64,000 bases of DNA. Origin: Streptomyces rapamycinicus NRRL 5491. Lineage in GTDB: Bacteria > Actinomycetota > Actinomycetes > Streptomycetales > Streptomycetaceae. The stretch is taken from the NCBI RefSeq assembly GCF_024298965.1, contig NZ_CP085193.1:930001-994000 (forward strand), written 5' to 3'. Position 1 is the stretch's first letter, and every line of letters begins with the position of its first letter. The position numbers and the translations under genes were made by a program. The notes under the pieces were generated by a model. That model searched no databases, was not told the origin of the DNA, and saw only the letters and a list, made by a program, of their open reading frames with translations. Positions 40,255-49,319 of this stretch are shown piece by piece.

Positions 40255-41760
40255 ATGCGAAGAATGGTCATGGCAGGGGCAGCCCTCACCCTCGTGGCCG
40301 TGTCGGCGTGCGGCCGCTCCGGCGCCACGGCGTCCGCCACCGGAGACGACACGCTGACGCTGTCCATCGGCAACGCCCATACCGGCTGGGACCTGGCCTC
40401 CGCCGCCCTGGGCGACAACATCCAGTACTACGAGCCCGTCTTCGACTCCCTGGTCCGGCTGGACCCCGAGGCACGTCCGCACCCGAACCTCGCCACCTCC
40501 TGGTCCTACGACCGCGACCGCACCGCGCTGACCATGAGGCTCAGAAAAGACGTGAGGTTCACCGACGGCACCGCGCTCGACGCGACCGCCGTGCGGAAGA
40601 GCCTGCTCCACACCAAGGAAGGCACCAACGAGGCCGCCGGCAAACTGCGCGCCATCGACTCGGTCGAGGTCGTGAACCCCCGGACCGTGGTCCTCCATCT
40701 GTCGGCACCCGACCCCCAGCTCGTGGCGAACCTCGGCGACCCCTCGGGCATGATCGCCAGTCCCGGGGATCTCACGGCGAAGGGCGGTCCGGTCGGCTCG
40801 GGCCCCTACGTCCTGGACAAGGCGGCCACGACCAACGGCAGCACCTACGCCTTCACCCGCAACCCGGACTACTGGAACCCGAAGGCGTACCCCTTCGACA
40901 AGATCGTCATCAAGAACGTCAGCGATCCCACCGCTCGGCTGAACGCCCTGCTCAGCGGGCAGGTCGACTGGGCCCGTATCACCCCGCAGACCGCCCGGTA
41001 CGCCAAGGGCCACGGCCTCGGGGTGCGGGCGCACGCCGACAGCGTCGAGGGCCTGTACATCTGGGACCGCACCGGCAGGACCGTGCCCGCCCTGGGCAAG
41101 GTGAAGGTGCGCCAGGCCCTGAACCACGCCTTCGACCGGAAGACCATCGTCGAGAAGCTCAACCTCGGCTACGCCACGGCCACCTCGCAGTTGGCGACCG
41201 CGGGCAGCACCTGGTACGAGAAGTCCCTCGAGAGCAACTACGCCTACGACCCGGCCAAGGCCAGGAGGCTGCTCGCCGAGGCGGGTTATCCGCACGGCTT
41301 CACCGTCACCATGCCCGATGTCTCCTCCGTCGCGCCGGGCCAGCAGGTCGTCATGGTCCAGGCCCTGGAGGACATCGGCATCAAGGTCAAGGTGGACAAG
41401 ATCCCGTTCACCCGGCTGTTCACGGCTCTCCAGTCCGGCGAGTACCCGATGTCATGGTTCAAGCTCCAGTCCGGCCAGCCCTGGGACTTCATCCAGTCCG
41501 AGCTGACCAGAGGCGCCGCCTGGAATCCCGCCAAGGACTTCGACCCGAAGCTCAACCGCATGATCGACAAGGCGCAGAGGGCCCGGGGCGGGGCGCAGAC
41601 CGCGGCGTTCCGCGCGATCAACTCCTACCTCCAGGACAACGCCTTCAACGCGCCCTGGGATGTGCTGGACGCCGTCCAGGGCAACTCCAAGAGGATCAAG
41701 GTGACGCCCCGGGCCTTCGTCTCCGCGGTGCCGATCTCGAACATGGCCCCCGCCGGCTGA
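40255..41760 (+). CDS. ABC transporter substrate-binding lipoprotein, family 5 (left arm)
   Basis: A 501-residue lipoprotein with lipobox VSAC (Cys19) after a short hydrophobic leader. It is a family 5 (peptide/nickel/oligosaccharide) binding protein, shown by PNLATSWSYD, LRKDVRFTDGTALDATAV, GSGPYVLD, NPDYWNPKAYPFDKIVIK, VRQALNHAFD and YDPAKARRLLAEAGYPHGF. It would hand a peptide-like or conjugated solute to the permeases downstream. It is paralogous to the 54994 protein (shared SVEGLYIWDR/DVEGLYIWDR, YDPAKARRLLAEAGYP). The gap to the TIM-barrel gene is 28 bp, with an AGAAGGA ribosome site. Confidence 0.92.
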   Translation: MRRMVMAGAALTLVAVSACGRSGATASATGDDTLTLSIGNAHTGWDLASAALGDNIQYYEPVFDSLVRLDPEARPHPNLATSWSYDRDRTALTMRLRKDVRFTDGTALDATAVRKSLLHTKEGTNEAAGKLRAIDSVEVVNPRTVVLHLSAPDPQLVANLGDPSGMIASPGDLTAKGGPVGSGPYVLDKAATTNGSTYAFTRNPDYWNPKAYPFDKIVIKNVSDPTARLNALLSGQVDWARITPQTARYAKGHGLGVRAHADSVEGLYIWDRTGRTVPALGKVKVRQALNHAFDRKTIVEKLNLGYATATSQLATAGSTWYEKSLESNYAYDPAKARRLLAEAGYPHGFTVTMPDVSSVAPGQQVVMVQALEDIGIKVKVDKIPFTRLFTALQSGEYPMSWFKLQSGQPWDFIQSELTRGAAWNPAKDFDPKLNRMIDKAQRARGGAQTAAFRAINSYLQDNAFNAPWDVLDAVQGNSKRIKVTPRAFVSAVPISNMAPAG

Positions 41761-41779
41761 CGCGGAAGGAACGAACGCG

Positions 41780-42721
41780 ATGCTGACCTTTCTCGTACGC
41801 CGCGTCACGGCCGGTCTGGTGCTCCTCTATGTGCTCGCGACGGCGGCGTTCGCGATGATGAGCCTCACCGGGGCCGACGCCGCGCGCAACATCGCCGGCA
41901 CGATGGCGACATCGGAGCAAATCGCCGCCAAGCGACATCAGCTGGGCCTGGACCGGCCGTGGATCGGCCAGTACGGGCAGTGGCTGACCCACGCGGTCCG
42001 GGGCGACTTCGGGACCTCCTGGTTCGGCGGCGACTCCGTCTCCGAGAGCCTGGTGCTCAAGGCGCCGGTGTCGCTGTCCATCGTGGTCAGCGGGCTCCTG
42101 CTGGCCACCGTCCTCAGCGCGGTGCTCGGCGTCGCCGCCGCCGTACGGCGCGGCTGGCTCGACCGGGTGGTCCAGGCGACCGCCATCGTCGGGTACGCGG
42201 TGCCGAGCTTCCTGATGGCGCTGTTGCTCTCCGCCACCCTCGCCGTCCAGCTCGGCTGGCTCCCCGCCACCGGATATGTGCCGCTCGCCTCCTCCCCCTC
42301 CGACTGGCTCCGGTCCATCACCCTCCCCGCCGTCTCGCTCGCCATCGGCGCCATCGCCGCCACCGCCCAGCAGGTACGCGGGTCGGTCATCGACGTACTG
42401 CGCCAGGACTTCGTGCGCACGCTGCGCAGCCGGGGGCTGAGCGAGCGGAGGGTGCTCTTCCGGTATGTGCTGCGCAACGCGGCGCCCCCGGCGCTGACCG
42501 TGCTCTCCCTCCAGTTCATCTCCCTGGTCGGCGGCGCCGTCGTCATCGAGAAGGTCTTCGGACTCCCCGGAGTGGGCTCCGCCGCGGTGACGGCGACCAT
42601 CAACGGCGACACGCCCCTCGTCATGGGCGTCGTGGTCTACCTCGTCCTCATCGTCGTGGCGGTCAATCTGCTGGTGGACCTCGCCTACGGCTGGCTCAAC
42701 CCGAAGGTGCGTGTCCGATGA
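41780..42721 (+). CDS. ABC transporter permease, DppB type (left arm)
   Basis: A 313-residue inner-membrane permease with six helices. The DppB-type start MLTFLVRRVTAGLVLL, the long periplasmic segment (ATSEQIAAKRHQLGLDRPW, FGTSWF), and the cytoplasmic coupling loop with DFVRTLRSRGLSERRVLFRYVLRNAAPPALTV are all present, followed by GGAVVIEKVFGLPGVGSA. It pairs with the DppC half of the next protein, whose start overlaps its stop by ATGA. The right arm counterpart is 54012-54953, of equal length. Confidence 0.93.
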   Translation: MLTFLVRRVTAGLVLLYVLATAAFAMMSLTGADAARNIAGTMATSEQIAAKRHQLGLDRPWIGQYGQWLTHAVRGDFGTSWFGGDSVSESLVLKAPVSLSIVVSGLLLATVLSAVLGVAAAVRRGWLDRVVQATAIVGYAVPSFLMALLLSATLAVQLGWLPATGYVPLASSPSDWLRSITLPAVSLAIGAIAATAQQVRGSVIDVLRQDFVRTLRSRGLSERRVLFRYVLRNAAPPALTVLSLQFISLVGGAVVIEKVFGLPGVGSAAVTATINGDTPLVMGVVVYLVLIVVAVNLLVDLAYGWLNPKVRVR

Positions 42722-44517
42722 AGCGTTCCGCGACCCGCGATACCCCCGGCACACCCGGTTCCGCGCCGGGCGCCGCCCGCCGCCGCGGCCGTCCGCTGGG
42801 CCGGCCGCTCCGCCATCCGGTGGCGGTGGTGTGCCTGGTGCTGCTGGCCCTCATCGTGGCGGCGAGTGTCTGCGCGCCCCTGCTCACCTCGGCCAGTCCC
42901 ACCCGCGCCACGCTGGCCGACGCCTTCGCCCCACCCGGCGGCGGCCACCCGCTCGGCGCCGACAGCGTCGGACGGGATGTGCTCGCGCGGCTGCTGTACG
43001 GCGGACGGGTCAGCCTGCTCGGCGGGTTCATCGCCGTCGCGGTCGCCCTGCTGATCGGTGTGCCGACCGGGCTGCTCGCCGGCTACTACCGAGGCCGGCT
43101 CGACGCCGTCATCAGCTGGCTGGCGAGCCTCGTCATGGCCGCGCCCGCCATCATGGTGCTGCTGGTCTCCATCGCGGCGATCGGCCCCGACACCAACGCG
43201 ACGATGGCGGTGCTCGGCATCATCCTCGCGCCCGGGGGCTTCCGCCTCGTACGGGCCTCGGTCACCTCGGTCCGCGAGGAACTGTACGTCGACGCCGCCC
43301 GGGTCTCCGGACTCGGCGACACCCGTATCGTGCGCCGGCACATCCTGCCGGTGGTGCAGGCACCCACCATCGTCCAGTCGGCGCAGATGTTCGGCGTGGC
43401 CGTGGTCATCCAGGCGGGCATCGAGTTCCTCGGCCTCGGCTCGGCCGGGCAGGCCAGCTGGGGCGCGATGCTCAACGACGCGTTCGCCAACCTGTACACC
43501 AAGCCCTCCCTGCTGGTGGCCCCGGGCCTGGCGATCGTGATCACCGTGGCGGCGCTCGGCCTGCTGGCCAACGCCCTGCGCGACGCGCTCCTGGAGACGG
43601 ACACCCCGGCGGCGCGGCGGCCCGGACGGCCCGGGGCGGCGCGGCCCAGCGCCCTCCCGGCGCGCGGGGACGACAGCCTCCTCGCGGTCGAGAACCTGCG
43701 GGTGACCTACCCCGCCCGCGACGGCGAGCGCACCGTGGTGGACGGGGTGTCGCTCACCGTACGCCGTGGTGAAGTGGTCGGTCTGGTCGGCGAGTCGGGC
43801 TCGGGCAAGAGCCAGACGGCGTTCGCGATCCTCGGACTGCTGCCCCCGGAAGGGCGGAGCGAGGCCGACCGGCTGAGCTTCGACGGCCGCGATCTGCGGG
43901 CGCTCGGACGCAAGGAGCGGAACGCGCTGCGCGGCTGCCGCATCGCCTACGTCCCCCAGGAGCCGATGTCCAACCTGGACCCGGCCTTCCGCATCGGCAC
44001 CCAGCTCATCGACCCGATGCGGCGGCATCTGAAGCTGACGGCCCGGGAGGCGCGGGAGAAGGCCCTGGCCCTGCTGGAGCGGGTCGGCATCGCCGAGCCG
44101 GAACGCGTCTACCACGCCTATCCGCACCAGATCTCCGGCGGCATGGCCCAGCGGGTCCTCATCGCGGGCGCCGTGTCCTGCGACCCCGATCTGCTGATCG
44201 CGGACGAGCCCACCACCGCGCTGGACGTGACCGTCCAGGCGGACGTGCTCGATCTGCTGCGGGAGTTGCAGCGGGAGCGGCGGATGGGTCTCATCCTGGT
44301 GACACACAACTTCGGCGTGGTCGCGGACATCTGCGACCGGGTGGCCGTCATGCGGAGCGGCCAGGTGGTCGAAACCGCCCCGGCCGAGCGGCTGTTCACC
44401 GAACCGCGCCACGAGTACACCCGCATGCTGCTGGACTCGACGCTGGAGAACACCCCGCCCCGCACCCCACTCCGGCAGGCCCCGGCGACCGGCACGTCCC
44501 TCCAGGAGAAGGTATGA
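42718..44517 (+). CDS. ABC transporter fused permease-ATPase, DppC-DppD (left arm)
   Basis: A 599-residue fusion. Residues 1 to about 300 are a DppC permease ([21 protein letters not shown], then [23 protein letters not shown]). A ~25-residue Pro/Ala/Arg linker follows, and then a full DppD ATPase (Walker [14 protein letters not shown]-loop [12 protein letters not shown], signature [14 protein letters not shown], Walker [15 protein letters not shown]-loop VTHNFGVV). Permease and ATPase are usually separate proteins in this family. The same fusion is in the right arm, so it predates their duplication. The gene overlaps both neighbours by ATGA. Confidence 0.93.
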   Translation: MKRSATRDTPGTPGSAPGAARRRGRPLGRPLRHPVAVVCLVLLALIVAASVCAPLLTSASPTRATLADAFAPPGGGHPLGADSVGRDVLARLLYGGRVSLLGGFIAVAVALLIGVPTGLLAGYYRGRLDAVISWLASLVMAAPAIMVLLVSIAAIGPDTNATMAVLGIILAPGGFRLVRASVTSVREELYVDAARVSGLGDTRIVRRHILPVVQAPTIVQSAQMFGVAVVIQAGIEFLGLGSAGQASWGAMLNDAFANLYTKPSLLVAPGLAIVITVAALGLLANALRDALLETDTPAARRPGRPGAARPSALPARGDDSLLAVENLRVTYPARDGERTVVDGVSLTVRRGEVVGLVGESGSGKSQTAFAILGLLPPEGRSEADRLSFDGRDLRALGRKERNALRGCRIAYVPQEPMSNLDPAFRIGTQLIDPMRRHLKLTAREAREKALALLERVGIAEPERVYHAYPHQISGGMAQRVLIAGAVSCDPDLLIADEPTTALDVTVQADVLDLLRELQRERRMGLILVTHNFGVVADICDRVAVMRSGQVVETAPAERLFTEPRHEYTRMLLDSTLENTPPRTPLRQAPATGTSLQEKV

Positions 44518-45359
44518 ACACCACCCCGGCCCATGTGCTGGAAGTCGACGAGGTGGTCGTGGAGTACGCCGCCAAGGGGCGGCGCGCCCGGCCGTTCCGC
44601 GCCCTGCACGGAGTCTCCCTGGACATCCGGCCAGGCGAGACGGTGGGGCTGGTCGGCGAATCCGGCTCGGGCAAGACGACGCTCGGACGCGCGGTGCTCG
44701 GGCTCGCCGCGGTGACCGAGGGCGAGATCCGCTATGCGGGCCGGGTGATCTCACGGCTGAGCGCGCGGGAGCGGCGCGCGCTCAGCGCCGAGATCCAGGT
44801 CGTCTTCCAGGACCCCTACACCTCGCTGAACCCGGCGATGACGGTGGGCGACATCCTCACCGAGCCCCTGCTGGTCTCGGGCACCGCCCGCGCCTCCGCC
44901 GAGGAGCGGGTCCGCGGACTGCTCGACCAGGTGCGCCTGCCGGCCGACGCCGCACACCGGCTGCCACGGGAGTTCTCCGGCGGTCAGCGCCAGCGCGTGG
45001 CGATCGCGCGGGCCCTGTGCCGCGAGCCACGGCTGATCGTGTGCGACGAACCGGTCAGCGCGCTGGACCTGTCCACCCAGGCGCGGGTGCTGGAGCTGTT
45101 CGTGGAGATCCAGGAGCGCACGGGTGTCGCCTATCTGTTCATCACCCACGATCTGTCGGTGGTGCGGTGTGTCAGTCATCGCGTGGCCGTGATGCACCGT
45201 GGCCGGATCGTGGAGTCGGGCGAGGCGACGGCCGTGACCGGCGACCCGCGGGACCCCTATACGCGACGGCTCATGCTCGCCGCCCCCGTACCGGACCCGG
45301 AACGCCAGCGGGAACGCCGTGAGCGGCGTCGGAGCCTCATGCCCGCGGCGGCAGAATGA
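44514..45359 (+). CDS. ABC transporter ATPase, DppF type (left arm)
   Basis: A 281-residue ATPase of the oligopeptide-import type. Walker A is [11 protein letters not shown], the Q-loop region is [15 protein letters not shown], the signature [16 protein letters not shown], Walker [14 protein letters not shown] and the H-loop ITHDLSVV. The carboxy-terminal [17 protein letters not shown] belongs to the solute-import tail. It completes the importer with the DppD half of the preceding fusion. It overlaps the neighbouring oxidoreductase by ATGA, so that gene is part of the same operon. The right-arm equivalent is 51419-52246. Confidence 0.93.
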   Translation: MNTTPAHVLEVDEVVVEYAAKGRRARPFRALHGVSLDIRPGETVGLVGESGSGKTTLGRAVLGLAAVTEGEIRYAGRVISRLSARERRALSAEIQVVFQDPYTSLNPAMTVGDILTEPLLVSGTARASAEERVRGLLDQVRLPADAAHRLPREFSGGQRQRVAIARALCREPRLIVCDEPVSALDLSTQARVLELFVEIQERTGVAYLFITHDLSVVRCVSHRVAVMHRGRIVESGEATAVTGDPRDPYTRRLMLAAPVPDPERQRERRERRRSLMPAAAE

Positions 45360-46300
45360 CCCGCATGGACAACGCATACGGATTCACGGAGTACGGCGGC
45401 CCGGACGTGGAGCGCTTCCTGGACCTTCCGCTCCCCTCCCCCGGACCGGGGGAACTGCTCGTCGAGGTGTACGCGGCAGGGGTCAATCCGGTCGACTGGA
45501 AGGTGCGCGAGGGGATGCACCGGTCGTTCCTGCCGCTCGGCCTCCCGGCGGTGTTCGGGCGCGAGGCGGCCGGGGTGGTGGTGGACCTCGGCCCCGGGGT
45601 CGAGGGGTTCGCCGTGGGCGACGCGGTGTTCGGCAGCAGTGCGCGTGGCTGCGGCGGCTATGCCCACCACGCCGTCCTGACCGCCGACTTCACGATCGTC
45701 AAGCCGGATGGGCTGTCGTACACCGACGCGGCGGCCCTCCCCGTGGCGGCGGGGACCGCGTACGACTCCGTGCGCGGACTCGAGGTGACCGCCGGGGAGA
45801 CCCTGCTGATCCTGGGCGCCGGAGGCGGGGTCGGGGTGGCGGCGGTCCAGCTCGCCGCGTCGGAGGGGGTGTCGGTGGTCGGCACCGCGTCCGGTGCGAA
45901 GCGGGAGTTCGTGTCGTCCCTGGGCGCCACCGCCGTTCCGTACGACGGTGACGACACCGCGGACCGGCTGGCCGCCGCCGTCCCGAGCGGTGCGGACGCC
46001 GTGCTGGACCTGGTGGGCGGCGACGCCCTGGACACGGTCTCCGGCCTGATGTCCCCGGGCTGCCGGGTCCTCACGGTCGCCGCCCCAAAGACCGCGGCCC
46101 GCTTCGGTGCCCGGCAGCTGTCCCGTGGCAACCGGGCGGAAACCCTCGCCGGACTCGCCCGCCGGGTCCGGGACGGCCGGCTCGACCCCCACGTCCGGGA
46201 GGTCTTCCCCTTTGCCGAGGCCCCGGCCGCCCTCCGCGCGGTCGAGTCCGGCCACCCGTGGGGGAAGGTGGTGCTGGAGATGCGTACCAGGACTCGATGA
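45356..46300 (+). CDS. Quinone oxidoreductase-like MDR protein
   Basis: A 314-residue NADPH-dependent MDR oxidoreductase without zinc ligands. It opens MDNAYGFTEYGGPDVERFLDL, has AAGVNPVDWKVREG and FGREAAGVVVDLGPGV, and a cofactor motif LLILGAGGGVGVAAVQLAASEG. The end GHPWGKVVLEM is typical. Such enzymes reduce alkenals, quinones or enones. Its ATG overlaps the ATPase stop codon, so it is the last gene of the left-arm operon. It meets the flavin reductase gene tail-to-tail 5 bp away, exactly where the mirrored arms join. Confidence 0.87.
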   Translation: MTRMDNAYGFTEYGGPDVERFLDLPLPSPGPGELLVEVYAAGVNPVDWKVREGMHRSFLPLGLPAVFGREAAGVVVDLGPGVEGFAVGDAVFGSSARGCGGYAHHAVLTADFTIVKPDGLSYTDAAALPVAAGTAYDSVRGLEVTAGETLLILGAGGGVGVAAVQLAASEGVSVVGTASGAKREFVSSLGATAVPYDGDDTADRLAAAVPSGADAVLDLVGGDALDTVSGLMSPGCRVLTVAAPKTAARFGARQLSRGNRAETLAGLARRVRDGRLDPHVREVFPFAEAPAALRAVESGHPWGKVVLEMRTRTR

Positions 46301-46305
46301 CGTTC

Positions 46306-46809
46306 TCACCCAGGTACCAGCGGTGTGGCGCCCAGGCGGTGGAACGCCCGGTTGAAGTAGACCAGGCTCTGCCCGCCCGAGCGGGTGCGGATCTGCTCGA
46401 TGTCGACGAACAGCACGCTGTGGGAGCCCATGGGAACGGCGTCCGTGATCGTGCCGACGACGCTCACCAGGGCGTCCTTGAGGACCGGCACATCGTGGGC
46501 CCGGTCCCAGACGTCCCAGGTGAAGCGCTCGGCCATCGGCACCTTCGTGGCCCCGGCGAAGTGCAGGGCCAGCTCCTGCTGGGCGCCGCCGAGCACATTG
46601 ACGCAGACCCTTCCGTTGGCCCGGAACACATCGTGCATGGCGCTGCCGCGGTTGACGCAGACCAGAACGGTCGGCGGAGCGTCGGTCACGGAGCAGACCG
46701 CGCTGACGGTGATGCCACAGCGGCCGTTCGGGCCGTCGGTGGTCAGGATGTTGACGGCTGCCGGGAGATGCGCCATCGCCTCTCGGAACTGGGACCGGTC
46801 GGGGGTCAC
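46306..46809 (-). CDS. iacG: Flavin reductase, IacG/HpaC type
   Basis: A 167-residue flavin reductase-like protein (DIM6/NTAB, FMN-binding split barrel). Motifs are FREAMAHLPAAVNILTTDGPNGRCGITVSAVCSVTDAPPTVLVCVN and the late GSHSVLFVDIEQI. It would supply reduced flavin to the acyl-CoA-dehydrogenase-like oxygenase encoded three genes upstream. Order and content (oxygenase, IacB-like, SDR, flavin reductase) match indole-3-acetate (iac) and indole (iif) oxidation operons of proteobacteria. The start is GTG with GAGGAGG 8 nt before it. The iac name is inferred from the set, not from activity. Confidence 0.85.
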   Translation of the reverse strand: MTPDRSQFREAMAHLPAAVNILTTDGPNGRCGITVSAVCSVTDAPPTVLVCVNRGSAMHDVFRANGRVCVNVLGGAQQELALHFAGATKVPMAERFTWDVWDRAHDVPVLKDALVSVVGTITDAVPMGSHSVLFVDIEQIRTRSGGQSLVYFNRAFHRLGATPLVPG

Positions 46810-46875
46810 GGCCGTGCCCTCCTCTGCTGTCTCGGTTCGGATTCACTCAAGTGGGCGCGGTGCTCGGGGGAAGCG

Positions 46876-47628
46876 TCAGCGCAGGTACAGGCCGCCGTTG
46901 GCGTCCCAGCACGCGCCGGTGACCGCGTCCGCGTGGTCGGCAGCGAGCAGCACGGCCATGTCGGCGATGAACTCCGGGCGTCCCAACCGTCCTACGGGGA
47001 TGGCGCGTTCGAAGGCGTCGATCTTGTCCGGCGAGATGATGTCGCGGACCACCGGCAGGTCCAAGGGCCCCGGGGAGATGGCGTTCACCGTCACCCTGTG
47101 CGAGCTGAGCTCGCGGGCGAACACCTTCGTCAGGGTGGCCACTCCCCCCTTCGCCGCCGCGTAGTGCGCACCGGTCCCCGTGCCGCCGTTCTGACCGGCG
47201 AGGGAGGCGATGTTGACGATGCGCCCGTAGCCCTGTTCGGCGAAGTAGGCGCCGAAGACCTGGCAGCCGAAGAAGGCGCCGTTGAGGTTGGTGGACACGA
47301 TCCGGTCGAAGCTCTCGGGACTGATGTCCATCACCGATTCGGCCTTGGTCAGTGCGGCGTTGTTGACCAGTACATGGACGGCGCCCCAGCGGTCGACGAG
47401 CCGATCGCGGACGGCCGCGAAGGCGCTCTTGTCGCGCACGTCCAGGGCCAGCCCGACGGTGGCGCGACCCTCCGGGTCGAGGTCCGCCGCGACCTTCACC
47501 GCGCCCTCCTCGTCCAGGTCGGTGAGGGCGACGCGGTAGCCCTGGCCGTACAGCCGCCGGGCGATGCACGCGCCCAGACCGCGGGCGGCCCCGGTGACGA
47601 GGGCGACGCGGCGGTTCTCCGCGGTCAT
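46876..47628 (-). CDS. iacE: Short-chain dehydrogenase, IacE type
   Basis: A 250-residue SDR. The NAD(P) motif is VALVTGAARGLGACIARRL, the NNAA motif occurs at LVNNAALTKAES, the catalytic Ser is in NIASLAGQNGG and the Tyr-Lys pair in AHYAAAKGG. In iac/iif systems the SDR converts the hydroxylated indole intermediate. The ATG at 47628 overlaps the end of the IacB-like gene by four bases; an in-frame earlier start at 47691 would run across that gene. It lies 66 bp ahead of the flavin reductase gene. Confidence 0.85.
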   Translation of the reverse strand: MTAENRRVALVTGAARGLGACIARRLYGQGYRVALTDLDEEGAVKVAADLDPEGRATVGLALDVRDKSAFAAVRDRLVDRWGAVHVLVNNAALTKAESVMDISPESFDRIVSTNLNGAFFGCQVFGAYFAEQGYGRIVNIASLAGQNGGTGTGAHYAAAKGGVATLTKVFARELSSHRVTVNAISPGPLDLPVVRDIISPDKIDAFERAIPVGRLGRPEFIADMAVLLAADHADAVTGACWDANGGLYLR

Positions 47629-47993
47629 CGGGTGGCCTCCGGCTCGGGCAGCGGACGGCCGACGCGCGCCTCGATCTTCATATAGCGCCACAGGCCGTGC
47701 TCGCCGACCTGGACGGTGCGGAAGAGGTCGCAGGCGGCGGCGACCGTCGGCTGGTCGGCGACGTCGGCGAGGAGGTAGCAGGTCCAGGGCCAGGAGTCGG
47801 AGGGGCCGACCATGTGCCGGTCGTCGTCGATGGTGCCCAGGACGGTCACTCCGGGCAGTTCGTACAGCTGGCCGAGCATGGATGTGAAGCCATCCCAGAC
47901 GATCTTGCTCCGGCCCGTGGGCAGGTCGAAGAAGTTCTGGTTGACGCCGATGCAGAACAGCACGCGCAGCGGCGCCTCGGGGGAAGCGGACAT
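47625..47993 (-). CDS. iacB: IacB-like small protein
   Basis: A 122-residue protein with the sequence features I remember for IacB of indole-3-acetate operons: VLFCIGVNQNFFDLPTG near the start, then LPGVTVLGTIDDDRHMVGPS, SWPWTCYLLADVAD and a closing LFRTVQVGEHGLWRYMKIEAR. IacB has no firmly known reaction; a role in handling the oxygenase product has been proposed. The fold is probably a ferredoxin-like (dimeric alpha-beta barrel) type. It sits 31 bp after the oxygenase gene and overlaps the SDR start. This is the most diagnostic member of the set, because outside indole pathways such proteins are rare. Confidence 0.8.
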   Translation of the reverse strand: MSASPEAPLRVLFCIGVNQNFFDLPTGRSKIVWDGFTSMLGQLYELPGVTVLGTIDDDRHMVGPSDSWPWTCYLLADVADQPTVAAACDLFRTVQVGEHGLWRYMKIEARVGRPLPEPEATR

Positions 47994-48024
47994 GACGGAT
48001 TCCTGCCTTTCGGAAGTGGCCGGG

Positions 48025-49188
48025 TCAGAGGTAGCCGGGGAAGGGCTGAACGCCCATGAGGACCGCGCCCGCGCCGTCGTACATGCCCTCCTGGAGGAAG
48101 GCGTGCTGCGGGACGACCGAGGCATCGCGCAGATAGCGCTCCATGGGATTGCCGTCCGCGATGGCGGCGATGCCGCCGAGCTGGTAGGCGGCTCGGACGA
48201 CCTCGAAGGAGATCTTCGCGAGGTGGGCGGAGGCGAGCCGCAGCGAGCTGGTCTGCCGGGCGCTCGCGGGGTCCCCCGCCGTCACGGTGGCCCACACCTC
48301 CTCGGTGGTTTCGTAGAAGTAGGCCCGCGCGGAACGGAGTTGGGCCTCGGCCTGGCCGACCGCGATGCGATAGGTGGCGCGCTCGGCGGGGACCGGGGCG
48401 CCCGTGTAGCTCGCGCGTCCGCCCTGGGCGATGACGTGGTCGAGCGCGGCCCGCGCCACCCCGAGGCCGACGACGGCCAGCACCTGGGCGGCGTAGGGGA
48501 CGGACGGGTAGCGGTAGAGCGGTTCGTCCACGGTGGGCTCGCCGCCGCGGACGAACGTCCACTCGTCGGGGACGACGGCCCCGTCCACCACCAGATCGTG
48601 GCTTCCGGTGCCTCGCATCCCGATGACGTTCCAGTTCTCGACGATCTCCACCTGCTCCGGCCGCAGGACGGCGGTGAGCGGCCGGCCGCCCTTGGCCTCC
48701 CCGCCCTTGATGCCCACGCCGAGCACGTCCGCGCCCAGGCAGCCGCTGGCGAACTTCCAGCGGCCGGAGACCCGGTGGCCACCCGGAACCCGCTCGGCGG
48801 GCCGCACCGGGAACAGTCCGCCGGCGAAGACCAGATCGGGCCCGTCTGCGTACAGTTCGGCCTGGGTCTGCGACGGAAGCGCGGCCAGGTAGATCAGGGA
48901 CGAGCCGAAGCTGGCGACCCAGCCCGCCGAGCCGTCGACGACCGCGATCCGTTCGATGAGCCGGAGGAATTCGGCGGGCGGCAGGGCGTCTCCGCCGAAT
49001 TGCTTCGGGGTGCTCGCCCGGTAGATTCCCGCGTTCTTGAATTCCTCGATCACATCCCGCGGCACATGCCTCTTCTCATCGAATTCGGCACGCCGCCGTT
49101 CGACCACGTCCAGCACCCGGTCGAAGGCCGCTCCGGAGGCCGACCGCCCCGCGGCCGCCGCCTTGGCGGCATCCAGCGTCTGCGTCAT
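48025..49188 (-). CDS. iacA: Acyl-CoA-dehydrogenase-like flavin oxygenase, IacA type
   Basis: A 387-residue flavoprotein of the acyl-CoA dehydrogenase fold used as an oxygenase (IacA, IndA/IifC, also HpaB-like group D). Helical domain features are RHVPRDVIEEFKNAGIYRASTPKQFGG and VDGSAGWVASFGSSLIYLA; the flavin-side strand is VSGRWKFASGC and the later NWNVIGMRGTGSHDLVVDG is characteristic. It would hydroxylate the indole ring using reduced flavin from the IacG-type reductase. The start at 49188 (MTQTLD) has GAGGGG 9 nt upstream. An inducible-looking promoter with a 24-bp palindrome lies in front. Confidence 0.85.
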   Translation of the reverse strand: MTQTLDAAKAAAAGRSASGAAFDRVLDVVERRRAEFDEKRHVPRDVIEEFKNAGIYRASTPKQFGGDALPPAEFLRLIERIAVVDGSAGWVASFGSSLIYLAALPSQTQAELYADGPDLVFAGGLFPVRPAERVPGGHRVSGRWKFASGCLGADVLGVGIKGGEAKGGRPLTAVLRPEQVEIVENWNVIGMRGTGSHDLVVDGAVVPDEWTFVRGGEPTVDEPLYRYPSVPYAAQVLAVVGLGVARAALDHVIAQGGRASYTGAPVPAERATYRIAVGQAEAQLRSARAYFYETTEEVWATVTAGDPASARQTSSLRLASAHLAKISFEVVRAAYQLGGIAAIADGNPMERYLRDASVVPQHAFLQEGMYDGAGAVLMGVQPFPGYL

Positions 49189-49238
49189 GAGCGAATCCCC
49201 TCGCATTGCCGGGCGGTTCTCCCGCCCGCCTTGTCAGC

Positions 49239-49268
49239 ACGCTAGGCGCGGCCGCGCGGGGGCCTCAA
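49239..49268 (-). promoter_or_regulatory. Candidate promoter of the iacA-type operon
   Basis: On the minus strand TTGAGG (49268-49263) and TAGCGT (49244-49239) are 18 nt apart, giving a transcription start near 49232 and a ~45-nt leader. The FixJ-type operator is centred about 65 bp upstream of that start. Confidence 0.5.
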
Positions 49269-49285
49269 TTGGGCGTCGGATTCAT

Positions 49286-49309
49286 CGCGTAGGGGATTTC
49301 CCCTACGCG
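49286..49309. promoter_or_regulatory. 24-bp palindrome, probable response-regulator operator
   Basis: Two 11-bp arms (CGCGTAGGGGA and its complement) flank a central TT, with no mismatch. It lies between the histidine kinase gene end and the iacA-type promoter. Its spacing of about 65 bp from the predicted start fits a class I activator such as the FixJ-like protein encoded nearby. It could alternatively be a terminator for the kinase gene. Confidence 0.6.
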
Positions 49310-49319
49310 CGACCATCGG

